A stretch of DNA of 64,000 nt, taken from contig CP011265.1 in assembly GCA_000972765.1 (NCBI GenBank), forward strand, positions 310,001-374,000, given 5' to 3'. This document shows, piece by piece, positions 27,398 through 36,780 of the stretch (positions are counted from its first letter, which is position 1; every line of letters starts with the position of its first letter). The translations under genes were made by a program, and so were the position numbers. Under the pieces are notes generated by a model. The model was not told where the DNA came from, did not search any database, and worked only from the letters and a program-made list of their open reading frames with translations. The stretch comes from Verrucomicrobia bacterium IMCC26134 (GTDB lineage: Bacteria; Verrucomicrobiota; Verrucomicrobiia; Opitutales; Opitutaceae).

Positions 27398-29571
27398 AGA
27401 CGTTGATGATTACATGCTCGGTTTGGCGGATGATTGCAGTCGGCGTGCTGGGAATCGCATGCTTCGCGATCAGGTGTCCCGCGCAGGATAATCTTGCCCG
27501 GCGAAGTGAGATCGAGGCGGCCATGCGGCGGGCCAATGAGTATTATCAATCTCATTACCTGCTCGGCACTGCCGTTTGGAATCGCGGCGCCTACCACGGA
27601 GGTAATCTGCGCGCTTTCCAGATGCTCGGCCTCGCCGCCGATCGAGACTATTCGATTTCATGGGCCCTTGCCAACAACTGGAGCCTCGGTCCCGAATCCG
27701 GTGGGTCGGCCGACGCCGACGCCCAGGCCTGCGCACAGACCTACTTGGATCTCTACGAGCTTGACCCGCAGCCCGTGCGAAAAGCTGCGATCAAGGCGCG
27801 CTACGACGTTCTAGTTGCCGACCCTGCCGCTGATGACGATTGGTGGTGGATCGACGCCTTCTACATGGCGGGCCCGACTTTTGCCCGTCTCTCCCGCATC
27901 GAGAACAATCCGGCCTACTTTACCCAGTTGGAGCAAATGTATGCCCACATGAAGAGCACCCGGGGACTCTTCGATCCCGCGCGCGGTCTGTGGTATCGCG
28001 ACGCGACCGCCAAAGCGCGGACCGGCGCCAATACTCCGCAATTTTGGGGTCGTGGCAACGGCTGGGTCATTGCCGCCTGCGCGCGTATTCTGGCGCAACT
28101 CCCAAGCAGTGATCCGCGTCGGACCGAGTTCTCTTCCATGCTGCAAACCATGGCGGCGGCGCTGCTGCCTTTGCAGGGCGCGGACGGGTTTTGGCGCTCG
28201 AATTTGCTCTTTCCGACCCAGTATTCCAATCCCGAGACGAGCAGCACCGCCTTCTTCACCTACGCTCTGGCCTACGGGGTGAACGAGGGTCTGCTCGATT
28301 CGGCCGTCTACGGTCCGGTCGTTGAGCGGGCCTGGGCCGGACTCACCACCATCGCGCTCAACGCCGAGGGTCGGCTCGGCTATGTTCAGCCTATCGGCGC
28401 CGCGCCCGGCGCCGCCACGTTCGACGGCCAGCAGGATTACGGCTATGGTGCATTCATGCTTTTGGGCTGCGAAATGCTCCGCTCCCTCGGCGGCCCCGCT
28501 CCTGTTTCCGCCGTGGCAGGCGCTAATCGTTCGCCAGTTGATTTGGATGCGAATTACGATGAACACGTGCTGCTCGCCGCCACTGCCTCGGTGGTTCGTG
28601 ATTCTAGCCCGGTGACTTATTCGTGGTGGCTTGGATCCATCCTGCTTGGTGAGGGCCCGGTGCTGGATGTCGCGTTTCCCCTGGGCTCTCACACGGTCAC
28701 TCTTCAGATTACGCACGGTTCAGACCCGGTCTATTCCGATTCCACGAACGTCACCGTAGCTTCCGCAACCCCGGCTGCGATCACGGTGACTGCGATTGGG
28801 AACCAAGTGGGAAACACGCCTCAAAATACGCTCGATGGCAGCCTCGCCACGCGTTGGTCCCAGGATGGATCCGCGCAATGGATCGCGTATCAATTACCCG
28901 TTACCGTCACGTTGGATCATGTCGCGATCGCTTTCTACTCTGGCGACATTCGCCGGTCATTTTTCGACCTTCAGCTTTCGACGGATGGCGTGAATTGGAC
29001 GATGGTTTACAGTGGAGCCAGCAGCGGATCGGGGCTCGGCTTGGAGACGTTTTCATTCCCCGCCCAGCTCGCCAGGCATGTTCGCTACATGGGCTACGGG
29101 AACAGCGCCAGTATCTGGAATAGCCTGACCGAGGTAAGTATACCGATGCCACAAACCACCGATAGCTACGACGGCGATGCCGACGGCGTTCCGGACGCGT
29201 GGGAGTTGAATCACCTCGGGACCACTGACCGGACCGCCTTGTCGGTTTTGGCGGGCACCGGACAGACGGTGCGGGATGCCTATATCACCGGCGCCGATCC
29301 GGCGGCGCTGCAGAACGAGTCTGCGATGTCCATCGAGGCAGGATCAGCTGATGGGTTTCGTCTTCGATTGCTTCCCTTGGCCGCCTTCGGGCCCGGCTAT
29401 GCAGGAAAGACCCGTAAATACCGCGTGGTCACAAGCACGTCGCTCACGCCGGCTACCTGGCAGGCGGTGCCGGGTTACGAGAGCATCACCGGCGATAATA
29501 TTCCGATTTTCATCCCCGTCACCGCCTCGACCGGAACGCGTTTTTATCGCGCGGTAATCTGGTTGGAGTAA
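27394..29571 (+). CDS. GH105 unsaturated uronyl hydrolase with Ig/PKD and F5/8-type C (CBM32-like) modules
   Basis: 725 residues. Signal peptide (to about 30), then a GH105/GH88 (alpha/alpha)6 barrel (about 30-375) with the catalytic-type Asp 154 in DDWWWIDAFYMAGP, FWGRGNGWVIAA and FDGQQDYGYGAFML. Known enzymes hydrate the 4,5-unsaturated uronic acid left by polysaccharide lyases. A PKD/Ig-like domain (about 375-465) and a discoidin-type sugar-binding domain (LDGSLATRWSQDG, LQLSTDGVNWTMV; about 465-590) follow, then a DGDADGVPDAWE segment and the common C-terminal module (FYRAVIWLE). Its place directly after two propeller proteins fits lyase-then-hydrolase action. Confidence 0.88.
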   Translation: MKTLMITCSVWRMIAVGVLGIACFAIRCPAQDNLARRSEIEAAMRRANEYYQSHYLLGTAVWNRGAYHGGNLRAFQMLGLAADRDYSISWALANNWSLGPESGGSADADAQACAQTYLDLYELDPQPVRKAAIKARYDVLVADPAADDDWWWIDAFYMAGPTFARLSRIENNPAYFTQLEQMYAHMKSTRGLFDPARGLWYRDATAKARTGANTPQFWGRGNGWVIAACARILAQLPSSDPRRTEFSSMLQTMAAALLPLQGADGFWRSNLLFPTQYSNPETSSTAFFTYALAYGVNEGLLDSAVYGPVVERAWAGLTTIALNAEGRLGYVQPIGAAPGAATFDGQQDYGYGAFMLLGCEMLRSLGGPAPVSAVAGANRSPVDLDANYDEHVLLAATASVVRDSSPVTYSWWLGSILLGEGPVLDVAFPLGSHTVTLQITHGSDPVYSDSTNVTVASATPAAITVTAIGNQVGNTPQNTLDGSLATRWSQDGSAQWIAYQLPVTVTLDHVAIAFYSGDIRRSFFDLQLSTDGVNWTMVYSGASSGSGLGLETFSFPAQLARHVRYMGYGNSASIWNSLTEVSIPMPQTTDSYDGDADGVPDAWELNHLGTTDRTALSVLAGTGQTVRDAYITGADPAALQNESAMSIEAGSADGFRLRLLPLAAFGPGYAGKTRKYRVVTSTSLTPATWQAVPGYESITGDNIPIFIPVTASTGTRFYRAVIWLE

Positions 29572-29591
29572 CCGCTCGTTTCGTTTTCCCC

Positions 29592-32500
29592 ATGCACGCT
29601 ATTCCCCTCACCGCTCTGCTGGCCGCAAGCCTGGTGATCTCCGCTTCCGGCTTCGCCCAGAGCAGCCTGCCCGGTTATGTCCCTGAGGTGCGTTTCCATC
29701 TCACCGCGCGCCCCTGGCGACCGGTCGGCGACACGACGCTTCATCTACTTGATAATCTGGAACCTGTCGTTCGCGCCATATCCGGCCTCCAGTATTTCAA
29801 TACGGCGAACCTCGCGGACGTGAACAACGGAGCCATCCGTGATCCCTACAACAACGCCGAGGTTCAATACTCCACGCCCTACTTTACTTTCGCCGCCGCC
29901 ACGCTGCTCGCGCACGACCGTGCGCCTGATCTGATTGCCGCGGCGGTGCGCGCCATGGATCGCTGCACCCAGGATATTTCCGATGGCAAGGCGACCGATA
30001 ACCACGGCGAGTTCTTCGTCGCGCCGATGATGAAGGCATTCCGGATTTTTAACACGCTTCAGGCAAACTATCCGGCCGAACTGACGGCTGAAAAACTCGA
30101 CCTGTGGCGCACCCGCCTTTCTTTGCCTCGCGCCCAGTTCCTGAATCTGGGTGTTAAGCAAAACTGGCGCACCTACGCTGCGAAGGGCGAGTGGCTGCGC
30201 CAGCAAGACGGCTTTACCACCGGCAGCACCGCCTGGATCGAAGGCAACTGGACCCTTGCGGGCGAAGGCGCGCAGCGCGAGCGCTTCACCCGAGCCGAAA
30301 CCCTCGGTTTTACTCCGGCGCTTAGCCTTTACCACGACGATACCGGCACGCCCGAGACCTTCGCCTACAACGGCGGCGCCGCCGGCAACCTCCTCGACAT
30401 GCTGGAGAGCGGCTACGACGGCGCTTCGGCCGCCGAGATGCGAACTTTGATTGAGCGCAACCTCTCCGCCTGCCTTCTGCTGATGGGCGGCTCCGGCGAG
30501 GCTCCCGCCGGCGGCCGCACCGGCGACCACGTGTGGAACGACATCGTCTATGGCAACGACTTCGACCTCATGGCCGAAATCGCGCATCGCACTGATGCGA
30601 CCGACCGCCGTGCCGGCCAGTTTCGCCGCGCGGCCCGTCTCGCCTTCCGTAGCGGGTGGCGATTCCAGCAGGAGGCTGGTTGGATGTCGGTGACCAAGAG
30701 CCTTTTCCCGCCCGCGCTTAAAAACCGCTACGCGACCTACAGCGCGCTCACCAACTACAACGGTTATTTCCAAATCCACAGTGCCGAGGCGATTTCCAAC
30801 CGCCGCACCGAGATACCCGAACAGGCCACGCCCGCCGAGATTGGCGGCTATGCGCTCACGCTTCCGTCCTCCTACGCCAACTCGTTTCTAAACGCGGGCG
30901 GCATGCAGCTCCAGCTCTGCACCCAGGGCCAGACCGACAACTACGCCGGTGTGCAATGGAGCACCTTGGGCATCGTTCGCTTCAGCCGTTCCGGTTGGGA
31001 CTCCAGGCTCGGCCCGGCTAATGGCGCGACCACCTCGACCTACACCAACAGCGCCGCCTTCGCCCCTGCCTTTTTGGAGAACGGCGCGTGGGTGCGCGTG
31101 AGCCAGTTTCCGGCGCGCTACGCCGGTAGCTTCACGCCGGAATTTGCGCACCCCTTGCTGGTGCGCGGCATCTACACGCTGGCGCCGCGTTCCAGCCAGA
31201 CCGGGCCGACCTTTACGATGAAGCTCACGCTCACGCCCGACGGTGCGCTCATCGACACCGTGCGGACTTCAGGCATCGAGCCCTGCGCCGTGATCTGGCC
31301 TTTGCTTGAGTTTGATGGCCGCACGCAGCTGGAGCGCACCAACACCACGGGGGTCGCCGCCACATCGTATCCAATTTCCGTCGGCACCGAGACGGTGATC
31401 CAGGCCGAGGCGGCGACGAATGTCTCAGGCGGCACCTTGATCGAGGCCAACCATGCCGCCTATCACGGCACCGGTTTCGCCAATCTTCCGCCGAGCGGCG
31501 GGGTGTTGGAGTGGGCTGGCGTGGACGGCGGGGCAGGGGGGCGCACCGTGATCGGTTTCCGTTTCTCCTACGGTGCCGGCATCGCCTCCGGCTCCACGCG
31601 CACGGTCAACCTCACGGTCAACGGCACGTCCACGCCGCTCACGTTTGTGACCACCGGCACCTTTGAGGAGTGGCATCCGATTTATGTCCCCGTGACCCTC
31701 GCCGCCGGTGCGTCCAACACGATTCGTATTACGTCCACCGGCCAGGATTCGGCCAACATCGACGAACTGCGCGTCCGTGCACCGGCACTTGTCGCAGTCG
31801 AGCCCGATCAGCAGTCCTTCATCGCCCTGCGCTCCACCCATCAACTCGACAGCTCCGCTGCCACCATGCGCACCGCCTACGGTGATGTTCGGCCGGTGCA
31901 GGTCACCGACAGCGCCGGCGGGGCGATCGAGACCTTTGTTTATCCACGCTCGGCCGGCGATCCCTCGGCTGAGTCGGTGCGCATCAGCTTCAGCCGCAAC
32001 GGAGCCGATTTCAGCTCCGTATTGGGTCGGGTGACGGGCAATCTTTACATCGGTCGCACCTCGGCCGGCGGTCGCGGGGATTCGATCGACCTGAACAACG
32101 ACGGCACTGTCGACGTAAGCTTCAGCCAGTCCTGCGACTTCGTGCTGCAGCTCGATGAGGGAAGGGTCACTGCCATCGAGGCGGATCGCGCCGTGACCGC
32201 GACCCTCGCGGGCCGCGTGGTGCAGCTCGCACCCTACGCGCCGGTGTCGGTTTCCGTGTCGGGCTACGGATCGTTTCTGGGCACCTGGTTCGACGCGGCG
32301 CAGCAGGCCGACGTCTTCACGAGCGGCCCCGCGGCCGATGCGAATGCCGACGGGGTGCCAAACCTGCTCGCCTACGCGTCTGGCCTCGATCCCTGGACGC
32401 CGGCGACCACGGAAAACTTCGGCCGGCCAGCGGCGGGTTTTTCTGCTGGGCACCTTACGCTCAGCTATGCGCGGCCTTTCGGAATTTCGGATATCGATTA

Positions 32501-32678
32501 CACCGTGGAAGTGAGCGGCGATCTCTCCAGTTGGTATTCTGGCAGTGGTCACACGACCGAACTTGGACGGGCTCCATTGGATGAAACAAGGGAGAGGGTG
32601 GACGTGCGCGACGACCTAGTCTTCGCCGACTCGCCGCGCCGTTTCATCCGCCTGCGCGTCGATCAAGTGACCCCTTAA
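29592..32678 (+). CDS. Secreted toroid-type protein with CBM35-like module, probable polysaccharide lyase or hydrolase
   Basis: 1,028 residues with a signal peptide ending GFAQ. Residues ~30-370 are helical with repeats such as PYNNAEVQYSTPYFTFAAA, NWTLAGEGAQRERF and GRTGDHVWNDIVYGNDFDL. They are followed by a beta-rich region (about 370-590), the layout of (alpha/alpha) toroid plus beta-sandwich lyases such as PL8 or heparinase-type families. I do not recognise a specific family. A CBM35/CBM6-like module (about 595-740: VIQAEAATNVSGG through NIDELRV) comes next, then a dockerin-like ADANADGVPNLLAYASGLDP and the common C-terminal module (SGDLSSW, RRFIRLRV). It ends the four-gene run that starts at 21925. 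Confidence 0.7.
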   Translation: MHAIPLTALLAASLVISASGFAQSSLPGYVPEVRFHLTARPWRPVGDTTLHLLDNLEPVVRAISGLQYFNTANLADVNNGAIRDPYNNAEVQYSTPYFTFAAATLLAHDRAPDLIAAAVRAMDRCTQDISDGKATDNHGEFFVAPMMKAFRIFNTLQANYPAELTAEKLDLWRTRLSLPRAQFLNLGVKQNWRTYAAKGEWLRQQDGFTTGSTAWIEGNWTLAGEGAQRERFTRAETLGFTPALSLYHDDTGTPETFAYNGGAAGNLLDMLESGYDGASAAEMRTLIERNLSACLLLMGGSGEAPAGGRTGDHVWNDIVYGNDFDLMAEIAHRTDATDRRAGQFRRAARLAFRSGWRFQQEAGWMSVTKSLFPPALKNRYATYSALTNYNGYFQIHSAEAISNRRTEIPEQATPAEIGGYALTLPSSYANSFLNAGGMQLQLCTQGQTDNYAGVQWSTLGIVRFSRSGWDSRLGPANGATTSTYTNSAAFAPAFLENGAWVRVSQFPARYAGSFTPEFAHPLLVRGIYTLAPRSSQTGPTFTMKLTLTPDGALIDTVRTSGIEPCAVIWPLLEFDGRTQLERTNTTGVAATSYPISVGTETVIQAEAATNVSGGTLIEANHAAYHGTGFANLPPSGGVLEWAGVDGGAGGRTVIGFRFSYGAGIASGSTRTVNLTVNGTSTPLTFVTTGTFEEWHPIYVPVTLAAGASNTIRITSTGQDSANIDELRVRAPALVAVEPDQQSFIALRSTHQLDSSAATMRTAYGDVRPVQVTDSAGGAIETFVYPRSAGDPSAESVRISFSRNGADFSSVLGRVTGNLYIGRTSAGGRGDSIDLNNDGTVDVSFSQSCDFVLQLDEGRVTAIEADRAVTATLAGRVVQLAPYAPVSVSVSGYGSFLGTWFDAAQQADVFTSGPAADANADGVPNLLAYASGLDPWTPATTENFGRPAAGFSAGHLTLSYARPFGISDIDYTVEVSGDLSSWYSGSGHTTELGRAPLDETRERVDVRDDLVFADSPRRFIRLRVDQVTP

Positions 32679-32742
32679 TTTACCGGATTCGATGGGGATG
32701 GCATGCGTTTCAAGAGAGCTTTTGAGCGTCTGTTTACCTCTG

Positions 32743-32757
32743 GGTTTACGTTAATCT
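32743..32757 (+). promoter_or_regulatory. Candidate LacI-family operator, copy 3
   Basis: GGTTTACGTTAATCT matches the shared core GTTTA-N3-TA-WW-C. It lies 130 bp upstream of the PEP-CTERM gene and is the least similar copy, in the opposite orientation relative to its gene. Confidence 0.4.
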
Positions 32758-32886
32758 TCGCGCGTTATTGCCGGAGGTGTTTTCGTCCCTCATTCGTCGG
32801 TGAGCCCATACCCCCATTGTGCGCAGACAGCTACCCTTCGCAGCACACCCGCAGCGCCATCTCTCTAACCCCAGTTATTCCAAAAC

Positions 32887-35800
32887 ATGAAGCCCAATAC
32901 ACGCTCCCTCATCGCCAGTGCCCGTCTGCATTCCGCCATTTCGGCGCTACCCAAGCTTTCCTCCGTTGGATTTGTGATTGCGGCCATGACCTTGGGTGCT
33001 TCCGCCGGTCGTGCAGCGGCTCTTACGTGGGATCTAGGCACAGGTGCCGGCATACAGACTGGTAACGGGACTTGGAGCACAAGCGCAGCCAATTGGACGA
33101 CGAACAACACCACGCTGTCCAACTGGTCGCAAACGAGTGCGACGGTTGCGACGAATACCGCGACTCTTGCAGGAGCGGACGGAAACTATGCCATCACGCT
33201 TGGCGGCGCGGTTGCAGCTCAGACACTCACCTTCAGTAACAGCGGTTATACCCTGACTGCAGCTAGTCCGCAGACACTCACGTTGACGAATGCGGGTAGT
33301 GGAATTATTTCTATTGCAGCTAACAAATCCGCCACGATTGGCGGCAATGCTACAGTCGCGTTCAATTCTGCCAGCAACACGGGCACACGAGTTGACCTTA
33401 CCAACAACGGAACACTGGAAATCGCGAGCGGGGGTGTGCTGACTCGCACGGGCCAGGTAACAACTGGGTTTAGCACTACGGGAGGAACTTTAGGTTTCAT
33501 GGGGAACGGAACCATAAATGTTGCCGGCACTCTCTCCTTCAACGTGGCTACTCCCGTTGCCAATGGCGGCATAGTCATAGCTGCTAACGCATTAAACAAC
33601 GTCACGCTGAACCTAAACGGTGGCACAGTAAATTCAAACAGCACGATTAACGGCCTCTCGCTGGTGGCCAGCGGCACGAGCGGCACCTTGAACGTAAACT
33701 CGGGTTTGGTATCTACAACTGGCACGGCCGGGGTCACATCGGGCATTAATGTGGCCAACGGAGCAGGCACAACGGGCATTCTAAACCTAAATGGTGGCAC
33801 GATCAGCACCTTCCAAATTAACAGCAACTACCTCAATGGGTCCAACGTGCTGACCACCGGAGGCAACAGCACCTTCAACTTCAATGGAGGCACGCTGAAA
33901 GCGATCGCCACCAACGCAGCCTTCATGAGTGGCCTGACTGCGGCCAACGTAAAATCTGGCGGCGCGCTGATCGATTCCAACGGCTTTAACATAACCATAG
34001 GCCAAGCTCTTCTAGATGGCACTGGTGGTGGTGGTCTTACCAAGAGTGGTAACGGCACCCTCACGCTTTCGGGATCAAATACCTACACCGGTGCCACGGC
34101 AGTCAATGTCGGCACTTTGGCGGTAAATGGTTCGCTCACTTCTAATGTTACCGTCGCCAGTGGCGCGACCCTGAGTGGCACCGGTAGCACGACCGGCTCT
34201 TTGACCTTCAACTCCGGGTCATCGTTTACCGTAAATCCTGCGGATTCGCTGGCTGCCAACGGCGTGAATTTCGCTGGTAACACCACGCTCAACTTCTCCA
34301 GCGCCCTTACTTCGGGCAGCACTTATACCGTGGTCGATTTTGGCTCCGGTTTGCTAAGCGGAGTCTCCAACATAATCAAAACTGTGCGTGGCACATTGGG
34401 CACTACCGGCACGGTTCTCCAATTCACCTCCGGGTCGGTTTCCACGGATACATGGACTGCGACAAGCGGCACATGGCAGGTCAGCACGAGCACCCCATGG
34501 TCCAACGGGAGTGACAGCGAGTTCTGGAATGGTGACACGGTGATCTTCGATGACACTCCCGGGTCTAATGCGGCAGTGACCATCACCGGTTCGCTGTCAC
34601 CCGCTGCGGTGACGGTGAGCAACACCGGCGTGAACTATACTTGGAGCGGCTCGGGTGGCCTGGCAGGCGGCGGGGCTCTTACTAAAAACAACACCGGCAG
34701 TCTGACTATCGGCACTTCCAACGGTTATACCGGCGGCACTACTCTCAACGCGGGCACGATTGTTCTTAACAACGCTTCCGCCATCGGCACTGGCGCCTTG
34801 AACATCGCAGGTGGCGCGCTTGATTCGAGCAACGGCACCACTCTAAGCACGAACAATGCGGTTAATGTGACGGGGGACTTCTCCTTTGCAGGCACAAGCA
34901 ACCTAAATCTCGGCACCGGCACCGTTACCCTGAGCGGAGAGCGCACTGTTACGGTTGATACGGGCACCCTCACGGTTGGCAAACTGATCAACACGACCGG
35001 TGGTCTGACCAAGTCGGGCGCGGGCACGTTGCAGGTTAACCCCTCTGCGGTTAGCTCCCTTAACGGCACCCTCACTGTAAGTGCCGGCACGTTTGGCATT
35101 GGAGCCCAGGATCTCAGCGTGACAGGTTTGGCCGGCAGCGGCACTATACAAAACGGCAGCGGCACCACCCGCTGGTTCTTCGTCACAAACGCATCCGATA
35201 ACACCTTCAATGGTGTGATTCAGGATGGTGGCGTTGGAAAGCTCGGTTTGAACAAGGCTGGCGCGGGTGCCCTCACGCTCGCTGGCGTGAACACCATGGG
35301 TGACGTCGTCACCGTCAATGATGGCACGCTTCGTTTCAGCGGCTCCGGCTCGTTGGCCAATGCCTCCAGCTACTTTATTAACAACAACGCCGTGATGGAG
35401 GTCAGTGCGCTCGGCCAGATTGGAACTGGTGCCATCACCGTTAACAATAACTCTATCCTGAAGGTGAATGCTTCCGGTCAAGTTGGTGGTGGGCTCCTCA
35501 CTATTTCAAGCGCCGGTGGTGGCATCGGCACCGCCAATCGTCTCGAAATCGGCGGCGGAGCCACTCTCTCGGGCCCGATCACACTGGCTCCTCGCAATGA
35601 AGCGGTGCTTAATTCGGGCGTCGCGACCGATGCGATTCGCAATACCGGTGGCGACAATACGCTCTCCGGAGTGATCACAATCGTAGCCGGGGGCAACCAG
35701 TCCCGTATTCAATCGGACGCGGGCTCGCTCACCCTGTCGGGCAACATCACCACTACGATGACCACCCCCCGTAACTTCTACCTGCAGGGTGCGGCGAACG

Positions 35801-36603
35801 GCACGGTCAGCGGCGTGATTGCCGACAACTCCGCCAATGCCGCGGGCAAAATCACCCTCTTCAAGGAGGGCGCGGGCGTCTGGACGATCTCTGGCATCAG
35901 CACCTACACGGGCAATACCACGGTAAGCGGTGGCACCCTTGTCATCGGCAGCGGCGGTTCGATCAATGGAACCGCCGGCCTTACCGTCGCCTCCGGCGCG
36001 GGCTTTAAGTATAATTCCTCCACTCCTTACACGGGCGGCGCGATTAACAATAACGGCACCATTTCCGGCATCGGTGCCCTCAACGTTGCCATTACTCTTA
36101 ACAGCCTCACCGATCACCTCGCGCCCGGCAACAGCCCCGGTGTCCAGTCCTTCGGCGCCAATCAGACTTGGTCCTCCTTCACCTATGACTGGGAGGTCAG
36201 TGACTTCACCGGCACCGGCGCTGGCACTGCGTTCGACCAGGTCGCCATCACCGGCAGCCTTAATCTCACCGGCGGCCTTGGCGCTTACGTGCTGAATGTG
36301 CTTTCCTTGGACGCGGGCAATGCCACCGGCTTGGTGCCGAATTTCAGCGAGGTTTCCCGTTCCTGGACGATTGCCAGCACGACCGGTGGAATCACTGGTT
36401 TTGACGCCGCGAACTGGACCATCGACGCCACCGGCTTCCTTAACGCTGAAGCGGGTGCCTTTACGCTGGCCCAGTCGGGTGGCGACCTCGTTCTAAGCTA
36501 TGCTGCCGTTCCCGAACCCGCCACCTACGCGGCGCTCGCCGGTTTGGGCATGTTGGGCTTCGTCGTCTATCGCCGCCGTCGCAACGCCAAGTGCGCCGCC
36601 TAA
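32887..36603 (+). CDS. PEP-CTERM protein with autotransporter-associated beta-strand repeats
   Basis: 1,238 residues with a long signal peptide (ends GASAGRAA). The body is Thr/Asn/Gly-rich right-handed beta-helix sequence with many autotransporter-associated strand repeats (for example GGLTKSGNGTLTLSGSNTYTGAT and GGLTKSGAGTLQV). The C-terminus is a textbook PEP-CTERM signal: VPEPATYAALAGLGMLGF followed by YRRRRN. Such proteins are cleaved by an exosortase, not encoded here, and released or attached to the cell surface. It is probably a surface adhesin or matrix protein. It is monocistronic, followed by its own terminator, with an operator-like motif 130 bp upstream. Confidence 0.92.
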   Translation: MKPNTRSLIASARLHSAISALPKLSSVGFVIAAMTLGASAGRAAALTWDLGTGAGIQTGNGTWSTSAANWTTNNTTLSNWSQTSATVATNTATLAGADGNYAITLGGAVAAQTLTFSNSGYTLTAASPQTLTLTNAGSGIISIAANKSATIGGNATVAFNSASNTGTRVDLTNNGTLEIASGGVLTRTGQVTTGFSTTGGTLGFMGNGTINVAGTLSFNVATPVANGGIVIAANALNNVTLNLNGGTVNSNSTINGLSLVASGTSGTLNVNSGLVSTTGTAGVTSGINVANGAGTTGILNLNGGTISTFQINSNYLNGSNVLTTGGNSTFNFNGGTLKAIATNAAFMSGLTAANVKSGGALIDSNGFNITIGQALLDGTGGGGLTKSGNGTLTLSGSNTYTGATAVNVGTLAVNGSLTSNVTVASGATLSGTGSTTGSLTFNSGSSFTVNPADSLAANGVNFAGNTTLNFSSALTSGSTYTVVDFGSGLLSGVSNIIKTVRGTLGTTGTVLQFTSGSVSTDTWTATSGTWQVSTSTPWSNGSDSEFWNGDTVIFDDTPGSNAAVTITGSLSPAAVTVSNTGVNYTWSGSGGLAGGGALTKNNTGSLTIGTSNGYTGGTTLNAGTIVLNNASAIGTGALNIAGGALDSSNGTTLSTNNAVNVTGDFSFAGTSNLNLGTGTVTLSGERTVTVDTGTLTVGKLINTTGGLTKSGAGTLQVNPSAVSSLNGTLTVSAGTFGIGAQDLSVTGLAGSGTIQNGSGTTRWFFVTNASDNTFNGVIQDGGVGKLGLNKAGAGALTLAGVNTMGDVVTVNDGTLRFSGSGSLANASSYFINNNAVMEVSALGQIGTGAITVNNNSILKVNASGQVGGGLLTISSAGGGIGTANRLEIGGGATLSGPITLAPRNEAVLNSGVATDAIRNTGGDNTLSGVITIVAGGNQSRIQSDAGSLTLSGNITTTMTTPRNFYLQGAANGTVSGVIADNSANAAGKITLFKEGAGVWTISGISTYTGNTTVSGGTLVIGSGGSINGTAGLTVASGAGFKYNSSTPYTGGAINNNGTISGIGALNVAITLNSLTDHLAPGNSPGVQSFGANQTWSSFTYDWEVSDFTGTGAGTAFDQVAITGSLNLTGGLGAYVLNVLSLDAGNATGLVPNFSEVSRSWTIASTTGGITGFDAANWTIDATGFLNAEAGAFTLAQSGGDLVLSYAAVPEPATYAALAGLGMLGFVVYRRRRNAKCAA

Positions 36604-36651
36604 ATCGAGCGCTCTGATCGGTCAGGTTTTCGCGGAGCAATCCGCCTTCTT

Positions 36652-36685
36652 CCCGCTGTGGGTGCCCGGCACCGCAGCGGGTTTT
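36652..36685 (+). terminator. Rho-independent terminator of the PEP-CTERM gene
   Basis: Stem CCCGCTG (36652-36658) with CAGCGGG (36675-36681), followed directly by TTTT. It lies 49 bp after the stop codon. Confidence 0.75.
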
Positions 36686-36705
36686 CTGTGTCTGGATGCG
36701 GGCAC

Positions 36706-36737
36706 AAAAAAACCGCGGACCTACAGGCCTGCGGTTT
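36706..36737 (-). terminator. Rho-independent terminator of the downstream pseudopilin gene (minus strand)
   Basis: On the minus strand AAACCGC pairs with GCGGTTT, followed by a T run. It lies 44 bp beyond the pseudopilin stop at 36781. Confidence 0.8.
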
Positions 36738-36780
36738 GAGGGAGCGTGGGCGCGACGGGAGCGCGCGGGTCGCGGGTGCT

